Below are positions 22,781-36,800 of a stretch of DNA of 64,000 nucleotides, piece by piece (the first letter of the stretch is position 1; each line of letters starts with the position of its first letter). The position numbers and the translations under genes are program-made. The notes under the pieces are model-generated. The model ran no database searches, had not been told where the DNA came from, and was given only the letters and a program-made list of their open reading frames with translations. Origin of the DNA: Ciona intestinalis (lineage: Eukaryota > Chordata > Ascidiacea > Phlebobranchia > Cionidae); contig NC_020167.2 of assembly GCF_000224145.3 (NCBI RefSeq), positions 3,040,450 to 3,104,449 on the forward strand. The letters run 5' to 3'.

Positions 22781-23166
22781 AATAGCCTAATACTTTAAAA
22801 TCAATTCCATTTCCATAATTTATGGTCCACAAATTTGTACGTACCGTTAATACCATTGTTCTTTATATTCTGTTTATATTGGTCAGTAGCGTCTTAGCGC
22901 ATGCGCAGTACCGTCCGGTACAAATATATCAATCGGAACAAATATATCACACCGGCAACGAACTTAAAGTTGGGTAAACTTTGTCACAAAAATTTGAATC
23001 TATTCTTCCACGTGCATGCTGTGGTTGCCCCAAAGGTAGATAAACTGAACATCAGTTGTACTACTATAAGTGCACATACAAATTATATTTGTTTGCACCT
23101 ACTGTATACACTAATACAAAAGTTTGAAGTTAGAATACAAAATACTGTTTAGTCCAACATTTAAAT

Positions 23167-23357
23167 ATATAGTAGAGTGGGGAAAATGGGACACCTTTTC
23201 CATCTATTTTCCCATCCCATTTGGTAGTAAACACAAAACTTTCAAAGAATTGTAAAACCGTATTCTACTTCCATAGACTGTTGTTAGTTGTGTAAAACTC
23301 GACCAGGATATTTAGTTAATATGTGCTAAAGATGTATCGTCTTCCCCACTATACTCT
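23167..23357. mobile_element. MITE-like element, copy 8 (inverted)
   Basis: TATATAGTAGAGTGGGGAAAATGGGACACC at the left and CGTCTTCCCCACTATACTCTA at the right; the core is in the direction of copies 2 and 3. Confidence 0.75.
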
Positions 23358-23359
23358 AA

Positions 23360-24780
23360 ATTGTATATATATTTTACAGAATTACCCATAAACTCTGGCA
23401 ATTAATTTTTCCATTGTCTGCTGTCGTCACCCAATATATTAACTGAATAAATATTTGAAACAATTTTAGCAGATACAATTTTATTGAGAATATACATACA
23501 TTATTACACACCTTGTTAATGTTTAGTTTAATACTGATAAAAAGAACTTAAATATTGATGAAAATAAAGAAAGTTACAAAAAGAAGAAAGCTGATTTTAC
23601 CAACTGTGGAACTGAGTGTGAAGAATATGGAATTGTGATTTTAAATTTAATTTTTCGAATTAAAAAATTGTAAAAAAAGTATTTTTCAGGATGAAAAGTA
23701 ATTTATATTGATTACTTGAAATTAAATCCTATAGTTGGTCGCCCAAGTTTATTTATATTTCGATAGGATTTAGAGAATCAGAACTATTGTTCCCTAAGTT
23801 ATCAGTTATAGGAATTAAAGTTTAGTAAAGTGGCAAAAGTGTTGCACATTTAAATAGAAAGAGCAGTAAATATAGTACAAGATGGTAAAAACAAGAACAA
23901 AATGGCACCACTAAAATATAAACACAGTTAAAAAGAAAAATTTGCCAAAAAAATGTAAAAAAAATATTTAAAAATTTTCATTTAATTCAGCAAAAGTGAA
24001 AAAACATTTTATTTAAAAAGTAAAAGTTCGAAATGTTGTTTTTAATATCTTATGTATCAATTGAATCATTTATTAAAAAATACCTAAATTGTGGTTATTA
24101 ATCTTTTAATGTTTTAAAAGAAAAAAAAGAAAAAAAATTTCCTTTTTGTTAATATAATTGAAAATATGTGTTCTAAATTTGTAACATTTTTTTAGCGTGT
24201 GATATTTTCAATGTAAATTAACAAATAAAAGCAATGTGGCAGTAAGTAACTCACAGTTCTATACACAGTCATAAGGTGTATGATGCAGAGCACAAAGTAT
24301 AGGGGTGTCGAAACGAAAAAAAGTTAAAAACTAATTAACATATCGACAAAAAAATTAAGAAATCGTTTTCGTTTTTAACAAATTATTTTTGGGAGATTAA
24401 TTGCTTCGCAAATTAAGAAAAATGGTTAATAATGAACATAATTGGACATAATTGGAAAGTGTTTGATTTATCACAGTGAGGAAAAGTTTTTACTAGTAAT
24501 CTATAAACACTTAAAGTTTTTAGTTGAAAACCCAAATTATTGAACCCAAAAACTTTAACGAGAATTCAGTAAATCCAGGGTGAGCAGAACCAATAGTTTT
24601 TTCATTAACAGCCCCCCAAAAACGACTTAAAAATCACAATGAAGCAAAGATGTGACGTCTGAAGAGCAAAGCTGCTCTTAGTTGTTCCCATGGCATTTGG
24701 ATCGCTCTTTTCCCGACAACTTGTTGTTTTGACCGACACCCCTCTGGGTTGGGACCAACTTTCTATTAGACGAGGTGTAT
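23360..24780. other. AT-rich intergenic stretch and 3' flank
   Basis: Very AT-rich with many A-runs. No open frame or splice pattern stands out. The right end is the 3' untranslated side of the ZNF395-like gene. Confidence 0.5.
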
Positions 24781-24788
24781 CTGGATTT

Positions 24789-27700
24789 TCAGTCGGGAAA
24801 TCGTTGGCAAGCCTTCTTCCACTTACACGCCGTGCACCACATCTCGCGATTCTCCATACCGTAAACTTTGCGACATTTTTTACCATCGCCACGAACTTTT
24901 CTGAAAAAGTTTAGAAACTTTAGTAAAATTGAATTTTAGAAACAAATTAAAAAAAAAATGTACAAAAAACTACTGAAAAGTAAATATTTGAGAGTTCTTT
25001 ACTTTCGGAATAAAAAACAGTAAAAAAATTTTTAAATAAATAAAAAATCACATTCCATAAATACTTTAAAGAAAAAATTAAATAAAATTTGTTACCTTCC
25101 ATGGGGCAGTGACTTGGGGGAAATAGGATACGCCATCTTGGGTGAGGCAGCTTGATGAAGTTGTTGTCGTTGGTGGACCAATGATGGTTTTGTGGAATAC
25201 TGGGGGAATATTTTCATGAGTGATGGTGTAAATATAAAACAGTTGGTATGATAGTTTATTCAAGTTATGTTATATGGTCTTACAGTGAGGCAAGCAATTG
25301 TGGTATACTCTATATGGGCAAGGTCATACAGTGTGGCATGCCATGGACATGGAAATTAGGGTACAGTTTAGCTTATCACTTTTTATTCTATATGGGAAAG
25401 GTTTTACAGTCGGAATTCACACCATAGTTGTCCTATAACTTAGACCCATACCTTACCCATATAGAATAGGCTCACTTAAAATGTGCTTAAACTGATTTCA
25501 AAAATCGTAACTTACAATTGCTCCAGTTGCACTACTGTGCCAAGAAAACGCTTTAGCTTGTGGTAGAGTGATTGATGTTGGGGCAACGTTACCGTCCTGC
25601 ACCATGGTGTACCCGGATGGTATAGTGATGGGGTTGCTATGTGAGATGCGGGGTTGGACTTTAGGAGCAGGAGAGGAGGATGCAAGTGGGGATCGGAGCT
25701 GTGGATGTGGTGGGAGGTTTAGGTTTCCATGAGAAGAAATTAAAGTGGTGATTTAAAACTAGAAACTTACCAATCTTTTTTAAAAACACATTGTAAAACA
25801 GGTCAGTTTGTAGTTAAAAAATAAAAATAAATAAATAGATTAAAAATTCTTTAAAAAAAAATTTGATAACTAAAAATTCACAAAAATTGTATTATATTAT
25901 GTCTAAATATATTTAAAAATATTTAAAAAACAAATTCATTGTAAAAAAAGTTTTTCCAGAACTCAGTTACATAAAAGATTCAAAATCCCCCATGAGTGTT
26001 AAACCATCCGTGAAACAAACATTGAAACCAAACCCACGGAGGAAAGTCCCTTCCTTGTTACGCATAATGTTGGGGTGCCGTGGCGAATATGTATCATTAT
26101 ATGTATTACAACCTCAGCTTTACCCAAAACAGCTTTTACAAACAAGCAGAGCTAAAGTACGTTCACTACATTAATCAGTGATGTTCCGGATGTTTATTGC
26201 GTAGGTTGTAGTTGTAACCGCATTTTATAGACTCGGATACTTTTACTTAGACGCACATTCTTATGAAACAAATCTTACTGATTAAGTGATTGGCTGTAAT
26301 GTTTACTGATCTAAGTGGTGTAGAAAACTCAAGTGTGGGCCTGCATTCCCTACCATGTACATGTACTATCCCAGGTTAGGTGCATAAGCTGTATTTTAAT
26401 GTTTACTTCCGATTTGTTTTTTCATCATAAATATGACGCCCATGCTCACCTTTGTTCGATGTGAAGGGGAGAAAGCAAGGCTTGCTACAGGGATGGGGTT
26501 GGTGGGGAAATGGTAGAAACCCGTGGGTGCTGAACCCAATGTCAGGGTGGAGGGACTGCTTCCCCCACTGGGTGTTGGGACCGATAATTCATCAGAGTTC
26601 TAAAATTTTAAGATAATGAAAATTAAAAAAATTGTAGAATCAGTACTAAAATGCAATTTTAATTTAAAATTAACATGCCTAAATGTGCACTATAGAAACA
26701 TTTGGTTTAATACATATGTATGCATCTGAATGTCACACCCGGTTTTTCTAAAATAATAAAATATGGCTATGACGACGGTATATGTATATATATACACAAA
26801 TAATAATGACAGTAGAATGACCAGATATTGTTAAATTGAAGTTAAACAGACAGGGTGACAAATAATGACAAGGTTATTGTCAGGAAACATCTGTTCACTT
26901 TATGTTGACAATATATTTGATGACCTTTGCGCCATCATGCGTAATAATGCGTCATAATATCCATGAATGTTTTTTATAAGTCACAATGTTTACAGAGGGC
27001 AAAGTAAATTTGTTCATATTTGGTTAAATAATAAACAGTAGGCTATTTACGTTCTGCACAAACGTCATTGAACTATTGCTCCGGCAAGAATTTTTTGTGC
27101 ATGGTTTGTTTAGACACCAAATGTTTACACAGCACTAATTCAATTTGTTATTCTAAAGTTAAACAATAAAAAGTGTTTTTTTTCTCCCAAAAATCTTGAA
27201 AATATGCTGTGGCAAGAGAGTTTTGGAGCAATGGGCCAACTCTGGCATGCTCAACTGCAGGTACATCTAGCGTGCCTCGCTGTAGTAGAACCTCACCCAT
27301 ATAGAATATGAAAAAGGGGGGGAATTTTACCTTGTGATATGGCGCTGACCGATGTAAGTGTCGATGAAGTTTGGTGCTCTCTATGTAACCAGGGGCGACA
27401 GTCCCACATCCCATGTCGGGGGATCTAGTTTGATGAGGAGGAGTGGATGCAAGTTGGACTCTTAGCTCGGCTGGGAGGCTCGCTGGGTATGCGGGGACCA
27501 ACGTGGGAGCAAAGTAGTAAGGGAAAGATAACTGGTGCTGTTGGAGGATGGGAACACGATCCTCACTCCTTGATTTTTGCTCTTCTTCTTCCATTACCAC
27601 TTCTAACCGGTCAGGACTGGTTTGAACAATCTGCACGCCTTGTGATTGTTGCGGACGGTTTACTCTGAGATCTTGAGGTTCATCCGAATTATCTTCAGAT

Positions 27701-30700
27701 GGCTCTTCGATCAGAATCATTGAGTTAGGATCGGTGGTATCATCAGTGCTGTATGAAGGACGTCGATCCAACAAATTTGATCCAGACGGGGGTGCATTCC
27801 TGCTCGATGTGAGATGCCTGGATGGGGAAGACTGGTTGGGATCTAAAGACCAACTTCCAACGCCGCTGCTGCCAAAGCTTTGAGGACTCATATCTGTGGT
27901 TTGGAAACAGGAATTTATATCCATTTTAAGATGATTAATCAAATAAAGTAACTGTAATAAATTTCATAGATAGGTTCTCCATCAAGGACCTCACCCATAA
28001 ATCATGGGTTTAAAAATAGATAAATGGGGGAAAAAAAAAAAAAGCCGGGGGTAAAAACTTTTATAACATGTGGGTTTGGTTTCATACACTTCATGCTTGG
28101 TTACTGGTTACCAAGTTAACTTTGTGGGTGAATATTTTTCCAGTAGGCTGAATGTTATATAAATCCATTTTATCCAATATATCAATTTGGACAACATATT
28201 AATGAGTCATTTTTTTTTTTATAAATATATATATATATAGATTAAATTGGGTAAAACAGCAAAAAAAAGGCCATTAGCAAGATAATGACAGTGTTTAAAT
28301 ACATGGTAAAGAATTCCTTTACAGTGTAATTTAAATAAGAAGCGTAGTTGGTCAAATTGATGGTCTTCTATGTAATACCTTTATTTGGTGGGTTATGAAA
28401 CACGGGACTCGTAGAAAGATTGCTTAAAACCATTGCTGCCATTAACTCAGTCATCGTGGGTTCTTCCGAGGTTTTTCGCATTCGACTGCGATAAAAAATG
28501 ATTAAATTTTGTGGAAAACATGATTAAATTTTTGGTGCATAGTAAAAGTAAGGGAGTGGTGTGGCTTTTCTTGGGCTCATAATAACAGGAAAAGAAAATT
28601 TTAACAAAACAACTATAATATTGTTTTTTCATTATATTAATGGAAATATACTATTAAACTAAACAGAGGGTATATAGCAAAATCTAGAAAAATTAATAGC
28701 CCATTGATAGACCAATGTATAGCCATGTATAAAAAGTACGCAGTTAAGCCACATTTTAAATAGCTTTAAAGGTTACCAAAACAATAACATACACTGGTTT
28801 TGTTTACACAGATACAAAAGTTCTCTTGCTACAAACGTGAACCAATGTGATTAGTTTATTTATGAAGCTGATCATTTCCTCAGAGAAGTTTATAATTAAT
28901 TGTATGTGGCAGATCAGTCGGCGTAAATTGGCCGGTGAATCGTGCTGTGTGTTATTGTGGCATGACCTCTGTATTACTCTGTGCGTCACTACATTTCGTG
29001 GAAAGCGAAAACGCGCGGAGATCCAGAGAGATTAATGCATTCCGCAGAGCATGCGTCACGGGCATGGCCAGAAAAGTAAAAATATCCATGTGTGACGTCG
29101 TAGCAAGCATCGTATAATCACAAAAACGGAAGGCTGTATTATATAATGACTTGTGTGGGCGGGTAAGGCAACGCGAACTAACAGCTGCGAGTATGGTTTT
29201 ACATTAAAAACCAAACAGGTGAAAACTAAAAACCTCAATGCAAATTGGTAGTTTAATATTGCCTTTCGTTACGCAACCAAAAAGGACAAAGAAAGTAGAC
29301 CAGAAACCTGGGGAGTAAAATGTAACAGCGCAGACAGGGCGAACTGGTTCGTTACGTCATCATTCTTTGTTTCTATTATTGCTCGTAGGAGTAAATTTTG
29401 GAGGACATGTGATTGCTCTGTGTGTGATTATGCGCAAGGCAACAGCGCTATCCTATTGGTGCTACGAAACACGTGACTACAATAACAACATGACAGAGCG
29501 AATTAGGCCGGCCATGTAACTCAACAAAGAAAATGCAGCGTCGACAATTCGACGCTACTTACGCAATTTAGAACAAAAAATAATTATTTTTTTAAACATT
29601 TTCTACACACACGGAATTATTTGATGTGCCTGTCAATTAGGTTACATTATTCATAAAAGTTGTAGTTTTTAAAACAAACCGAGTAATGACACGACCTCTT
29701 TTAACACGATAAGGTATCAGGACGACGTATAAATACACGGAAATCGTTGCTTTAGCGTAGTAATGACTAACTTAATTTACGTCACGACGATGACTAGACG
29801 GTTAGGCTTCCTTTAAAGACCTCCCACGCTATATCTACTGCTACAACACATTCATACGTGGTTACGAATTTAGAATCGTTAATTTGTATATAAGTTCGGA
29901 AATTTAAAATAAATCCGAAACAAAATCAAAGAGAATAAAGAACTTGGGACAGACGCAAAATATTCTAAAATTTCCATGAAATGATATTAAAAGAATAAAT
30001 ATGATCCGCACGAACCAAAAGAGAACATAATGTATTTGGTTCCTCATCCGCAAAGTCTAAATTTCCCAGCGTAAGCGGAAAAGTACAAACAGGATTCAAC
30101 TTTAACAGCGCCGACAGGCACTGCTGGTTGCGCCATTATTGCGTCATATTAGACCTTTCCCAGTCGGACTACTCGCGCGCCGGTGGCTTTAGCTTAGCTA
30201 GATGGACGAACTCAACGGTTTAAATACACTTTGCGCTAATTTTGGAGCCGATCGCAACGAGTGGTTTATATGTTTGGATAGCCAACAAAACGCTCTTGCT
30301 ATACACGCAATACTAATTACCTAAATACGACGCTGTTTTATTAAAACACAACCAAAAGCGACTCTACCCAATGGTTAAACATCGTTACTTATATTTAAAA
30401 CTACTTCAATATTACGTCAGAAAAAAGTTGTATATTTTAAGAATCATTGAAGTTAGAAAATGTATCTGAGTTTTGGATAAGATTAATAGATTAACACTTG
30501 AATGTTAGAGCTTTAAATAACATTAACACCAAGCAGACATGATCACAGAATGAATGTTTTTAATTGCTGTCTAATCCCATTACAGGGAACCAGATATACA
30601 GCTTACATAACGACAAAAACAAGACACATGATTGGCTTAGGCTGTTGGGTGTGTCTAAGGCGTTGCCACACTGTTTACAAACAAAGACGTGAAATAAAAT

Positions 30701-31847
30701 CTTACTACACATTACATACACTAGAAACATAGACATTATAACAAGATATATTGAAAAATTATAAAAAAGATATAAAACAAATACAGAGCCCAAATTTTAA
30801 ACTATAACAATTAACAAACCAAGAACTTTTTTTCTTAATCAAATTTGTTAACACGTACATGACTGTTTTGTTGTGATTTAATAAACAAAAACAGCTTACT
30901 AGTTTCTCAAATCATAAAATAGGCTATAGATTTAGTAGGCCTATACATAATGCAACTCTGGTAGAAAAATACTTTGGCTTGAAAACTATTACATAAATTA
31001 CATTGTTACATATTAAGAAGGGACCAACTGTAAACTTTTAGGAATAGGATGGATACCGTTAGGATATAATATCCCACATTCCCTGTTTCTAACAACTAGC
31101 AACACTCTTGTGCACTGTGAGGATAGAGTTATATTATTTTAAAAATGTTCTTTGTTCACTAGTCACTACCAAATGGGACTATAAAATGGAAGAAAACATA
31201 GATCTAACCAATTTAAAGTAAATAGACAACTGGATGTTTTAGTAATATAAAACAATAGTACTGTAGGGTAAGATGGATATTGTTACCAGATATTACCCCA
31301 TATTTTTATTCTGTTTTTACCCATTAACAACTCTCTTTTTGACTCCTGAGAATATAGTCACATAACTCTTTCCCAACCCCAACCTACTCCATTAAAGTAG
31401 GTGCAAAATGGATCTTTACGACTTAAACAAGCCATGTAGCCTAGACTGTCCAACTTACCATGGCTTTGGCACTTCAATGCTTGCCGATACCGGTCGATTC
31501 CCACACAAAACTAACTTTTCTTCGGACATGTTGGATTGCTCACCGACTTTTCTGTTTTAGATATAAAACAACATGTTGAATAAATGTAACTACTATACAT
31601 TTTGATACATTAAACATTCTCTTTAATTGTGCAATTTCTTGGATAGCCTAGTTACTAATATTTAAGGATATAAATTAATTTCATGTTTAAACCTTTAAAT
31701 TAATCAATTCCTATGCAAAATACAGACTACAAAAACAAAAATACAAAGTAAAACTTACGTAACAGGAGAAGAAATACTCTCTGGTTGTTCTTTAACTTTT
31801 GAGTGTTCACTTATATGTATTTCCACTATTCCACTGACGCCAGTCAT
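24789..31847 (-). CDS. ZNF395/ZNF704/SLC2A4RG-family transcription regulator
   Basis: Seven exons in coding order, all phase-compatible: 31847-31759, 28485-28379, 27893-27331, 26599-26450, 25698-25516, 25199-25096, 24900-24789; 435 residues. Two family blocks are clear. Near the N end, [15 protein letters not shown] matches the MMAAMVLTSLS block of ZNF395; the last exon holds [20 protein letters not shown] and WKKACQRF, the cysteine-rich C-terminal block of the family, used in DNA binding by SLC2A4RG/ZNF395 proteins. Between them are Ser/Pro-rich stretches with a GSSGVGSWS patch and an acidic segment with EPQDLRV. The single C2H2 finger (CxxxxC..HxxxxH) that vertebrate members carry was not found. 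The start is the first ATG of an exon ending in GTAAGT; further 5' exons are possible. Confidence 0.8.
28200..28260. repeat. Poly-T and TA microsatellite
   Basis: T-run followed by ATATATATATATATAG in the second intron of the ZNF395-like gene (between exons 28379-28485 and 27331-27893). No function inferred. Confidence 0.7.
31036..31215. mobile_element. Degenerate MITE-like element
   Basis: GGATGGATACCGTTAGGATATAATATCCCAC..AACAACTAGCAACACTC..GTTCACTAGTCACTACCAAATGG preserves the family word order at low identity; termini are mostly lost. A further fragment starts at about 31260 (TGTAGGGTAAGATGG). Confidence 0.45.
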
Positions 31848-31999
31848 TTGTTTTTCAACTTTTTGGGTTTTATTTAATTTTGTTTCAAAAATTTTGATAA
31901 TTTACATACAAAAACAGATCACAAAAAATACGCTGAAAGGAAAAAGCAGTTACTAATAGTACTTGTAAATAATTTTACATATCCTAGTTAAAACACCCC

Positions 32000-33828
32000 A
32001 ACCACAGTCCATAATTTTACACTAAAACGTATATTATTTCAGTTTATTTCGTTAAATTAACATAAAGAAGGCTATTTTAAAAAATATGGTCGCAATAATC
32101 AAACACAATAAGCAAATTCTGTTTCTTTTTAATGATCACACTTAACTCGGCTATTCTTATAAAGTGCGTTTCACTCTTTCACTCTTAACTAATATTTTGA
32201 AAACACGTCTACTCGCTTTTCCCCGAGCAGAAAACAAACACCGACCGGCGTCTTTCTGAATCTTTATACAGTAAACTTCCTTATGGCGCAATATGTATCT
32301 CAGGGAGTGAAGTAGAACAGCCATAACACTCGGTCCGCGAATCTCTCGTACGCACGCGCACCCACACGCACACACACGCATACATAACAAACGGGTATGG
32401 GAAATAGACCTACCGACCACGCCGATCCGTGAAGGTAACGAACACTGCTGCCACACAACAGTACCGGTCTGTGCGCGACAGGAAAAATGCGGACACCTGA
32501 AACACCGGGCATGGGAAAATTAAAGATAAAAAAAGTTCCCGCCAGACACGGCGATATCCGGGCGCGCCGGCGGCTGTCGGTAATTTACCGCAAAAACAAA
32601 CATTGAACTAGTAACGGTTGAACTACAGTGGCCGGGAGCGCTTTAACTGTGCGCTTTGCGTTGAATGCTCAAGGTTAATCCCTGGATACGTTACACAAAA
32701 CCGCTTGTTGTTGCTACACAGAATACCACATACCACAAGTAATAAGTCAAAAGTCGTCCACAAGTAACTACGTTTAACAAACTCGCTTATAAACTGGTTG
32801 TATTTGCATGTTTTTAATCATACCTTGTTTTCAGGACTGCCGTTTTGATGTTAATACCCTTCTTGCGCTGTTTTAGCCGATTAATTAAAAAAAAACACAT
32901 TTTATATGCATTATGTCAGTAGACTCGGTATTAATTGTAGAAATTTATCAACATTAACTTTTATTGTCACGAATCGATGCTATTTTAACAAAGCTTTAAA
33001 AATGCAAACGACATTATGACACCGCAAGCATCTATTTGTATATAGCACATCCAGTTTTCCTCTGTGTACGAACTGTAAATAACATAGTGCACACCAATTT
33101 AAAGAGAAAAGCACTTTGGTACACTTCATAGCAGTTCTTCTTAACTGTTCAATGACACAAACCAAATATTAAATTAATTAACAGCGAATTTACATTTGAT
33201 ACAACTTTTTGCAGGCATGAAATAAATTAATTTAACATTTAAAACCACAGCCAAAAGATATTGCAAACTGCTGTAGTGGCAACCAAATCAAATGGTGACC
33301 TAGTTTTAAATCGTGACGTAGAGGTTGAGAAGCACAGCTTATAGGAACAAAACTTCAAGCGTTGTCATTATATGTAAAAAAAGAATTAACAAATGCTGTC
33401 CAGTAAGACAACGATAACATCTACACATAACAATTTGCTGGTACTGTGAATTTGGGTATTGCTGTCGTAGGTTTAAAAACAAGAAAGCACCTTGCAGTGT
33501 GTTGTTATATTATTTGGCTTCTTGAATAGCCAGTAGGGTTGAGGATATTTTACCAGAAAGAAAAGTAAACTCTGTATAGAAACGAAGTGACCATTTTTGA
33601 TACTTCAATCTCTTGCAGTATACTCCATCTACATAGAATCTTTGACCTTTTAAGCGCAGAACCTTGGGTGGCAGAGTGGGTAGTCCAACCCTTGAAATTT
33701 TTCATTACAACCAATGGGTCGAAATACGTTTCACAGAATTGTATGTCTATCTATGACTGCATCCCCTGTGTTATTAAATGGTAGGCGCATATGGGTAGAA
33801 AGTAACATGCTGGCAGCTGTTGGGAGGT
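32000..33828. other. Gap between genes; probable promoter region of the ZNF395-like gene
   Basis: No coding exon recognised. A locally GC-rich, CpG-containing stretch at about 32180-32600 (GGCGCGCCGGCGG near 32560) lies 0.3-0.75 kb upstream of the first coding exon at 31847 and is the best promoter or 5' leader candidate. The rest is AT-rich 3' flank of USP47. Confidence 0.4.
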
Positions 33829-36800
33829 TTATAGCTCTGTTGTAACTTCTTTGTTTCTTGAAGGCGGAATAAAGATTTTCAAAGCTTTTTCTCGTCGGTA
33901 AGAAACTGGTTTTGTTGAAGGTCCGTTCAGTTCTGTTAAAATATTACCTTTAATTAAAATTTATAAATAAATGAATGAATGTGGTTTATTTATTATTGCA
34001 GAATGCTATTTTTTTAAATATGCATTTATGAAATAATGTGATATATTTAGTATATTACAGAGTTAAATAGGTAAACACAGATGTTATAACCAGACATTTC
34101 AGCACCAACTTAACAGCTGGACTCTTAAAAATACATCTAATAAAAAATTTAAAAATTCTTTAACAATCTGGCTTATTATGGCTGATGAAAGACAAGTCTA
34201 TTGTATTGTCTCTGCCATATTTCAGTTTAATATAAAAGTGCTCAACTGTAACATAAAACTAGCCTATTTTTGTTTAAAGTCCAAGCAATTTCGTGCATTT
34301 TAAAGTAGTTTAACAGGTGAAAATGATCACAAAGTTCACATTTATAATGTTTATATTGAAAATGACCAGAATATCAATGTCTTATGGACCTAACATTTTT
34401 TTACCTTCAGCAAAAACAAAACAAAATATTTGTGAGGCGACACTGTTAAACCATGCTGTGGCCCTGTGGCACCATGCCACAACACTGTGACACCATGCCA
34501 CAACACTGTGACACCATGCCACAACACTGTGGCAAGGTTATACAGTGCCGTGTTACTAATATTTTGTTTTGTCTTTGCTGAAGGTAACAAAATCTTAGGT
34601 CCATAAGACATTGATATAGCACATGGCACTTTAGCACAAAGCTACAGCAAATGCACTACTTTAGTGCCTTCTGCATTATCTAAATACTTTCACATACCTT
34701 TGTTAGTTTTAGTGGAAGCCGATATGGTTGAATTTGATTTCATCTCTTCGTCCATGATTATCTTTCTTTCTTCCTCTGTTATCTCTTTTATTTCCTCGTT
34801 TTTATCTCTATAGAAATAATTTAATATATCAATATTGTATGCTATAGAAATGAAAACACAATTTACATTGAAAATTAAAGTATTTTTGTTTTAGAAAATC
34901 TACTAATTTGAAAAAAAACATGATTCATACAACAGTATGAAAAAAGCTCAATGGTAACAGCATTTTAACAATGCACCCCAGATTTTTATTAAATTTAAAC
35001 TAATGTGACAACAATGCCCCTAGATTATAAATACATAAAGAATAAAAATCAAAATTGACTTTTACAACACAAAGTATTGATGAATTTTAACAGTGTCATC
35101 ATTACAGGTTTTTGTTAAAACATTTTTTTTTAATTTTTGTTATAAAAAGTGCACAGTAAATCAAAATCACCTGTAAAATACAACAGTTCCATCCTCAGTA
35201 AGATGCATGGAGAAAGTATGAGGGCTTGTTGATGTAGGAACCCAATCAAGGCTTGTATCAGCATCTAATACACTGGTTCTGAATGGGAACATACCACGTC
35301 CCTGTTGGTATGTGGGTGTTAAGGTATATCAGTGGTTACTTTATTTTTAGGTAGTGCCTGATTGTCAATTACTTGCATTTTTTGCAACCATATATATTAC
35401 AAGCAAATTTGAAAAGAGTTTTGATATTTATATTAAAAAAAGTTTTGAGAAAATTGGACTTTTTTTGTTGTGTATGTGTGAGGTTCTAAGGCACACCAAG
35501 GAACCAGGGTATCGAACACATATTGGTGATTGTGTTTTAACCCAATGTTCACTTAAAGTTGTCTGAATTAAAGAAAGAAAAAGGAAAACAGGAAAACCAA
35601 AACATATGCAGCCATGAAGTGCATGAAACATAACAACCATGTTATATCAACTATCTTTGCCCCACCACATGAGAATAAATAAGTTACAATTATCCATATT
35701 CATACCAATACTAAAATACCTTTGCCATTTGTATATCGTCGATTGGTATCCCACTAACTACGGCAAGTTGTTTTCGAAGATGATCTGCGTTCCACCCCAA
35801 GTAAGTCGATGAAACAACTTCGTCTTTTAAAACAACTTCCTCAAAATCTTCAAACTTAAGTAAAGATGGTCTCCATCGACGACACAACAACACAAGCTGA
35901 TTGGCCGCTGTCTGTTTGTGATGTCATAATGTAAGTTGTTTTATGGACAATTAAATGAGTTTAGTTTTTTTAAGTCAAAAGAAACTCTATGTAATAATAT
36001 GCACCGAATATGGGATGGCAGGCCTACCTTGGGATTTTTTTGCATTGCATTAATCGGTAAACATTACAACCAATGAGGTAAAATTTGACGCATGTATACA
36101 ACTTCACAGCATTGTGACGGCATAATGTAGATCGTTTGAGTTTACTTGATTTAATTCAGACGAAAATTGTTGTTGCAATATGCAACTAAAGGCTCCAAAC
36201 CTGGAGACCGGAGGGGCAGGGTATACAGACTGACGCTTGTTTTGCATTGCAATAACCCAGTAACAGTAAATATTAAAGCCTGTAAATCAAATTTCTTTAA
36301 TAGGAATGTGTGTCTAAGTACCCTGCCTCCCTAGCATTAAAAATACCCAAAGTTTTACATGACCATTGTAGTCGACTACACTACCTTTGGTTCAGGTTTA
36401 TCAAGGAATTCAATGAAAAACTCAATGGTTCCGTACAAACTGATGTTCGTCCCAAATTTATCGTTTTCAAGATAAACTTGGCTTGGTGTCTTCCACATTT
36501 TCTTACGAATACGAATTCTAAAATGCATTTTAAAATTTTAGATAACCTTTTTTTTCACAAAATAAAAAGTAAAAATTCCACAGAATATGAGTTTTTCCAT
36601 TTATGTTTAACTTTTTCCTTTTTTTATTATTTTTTTAGACACACAAAGTTTCAAAATTTTTTTAGGCTACAGTTTTTTCAGTTTAAAACAAATGTTATGA
36701 TCTCACCTCTCTGGTTGAGTATGTATATCACACTGTTCACTTATATCTTCACACAGCAAGTTACGTGCGTCACCAACTGTCAACCCACGTTGTATCACCC

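Noticed and set aside
30202..30324. Plus-strand ATG frame of 40 codons ([14 protein letters not shown]...)
   Set aside because: It starts in a locally GC-richer patch but has no donor, no family match and sits inside an intron of the minus-strand ZNF395-like gene.
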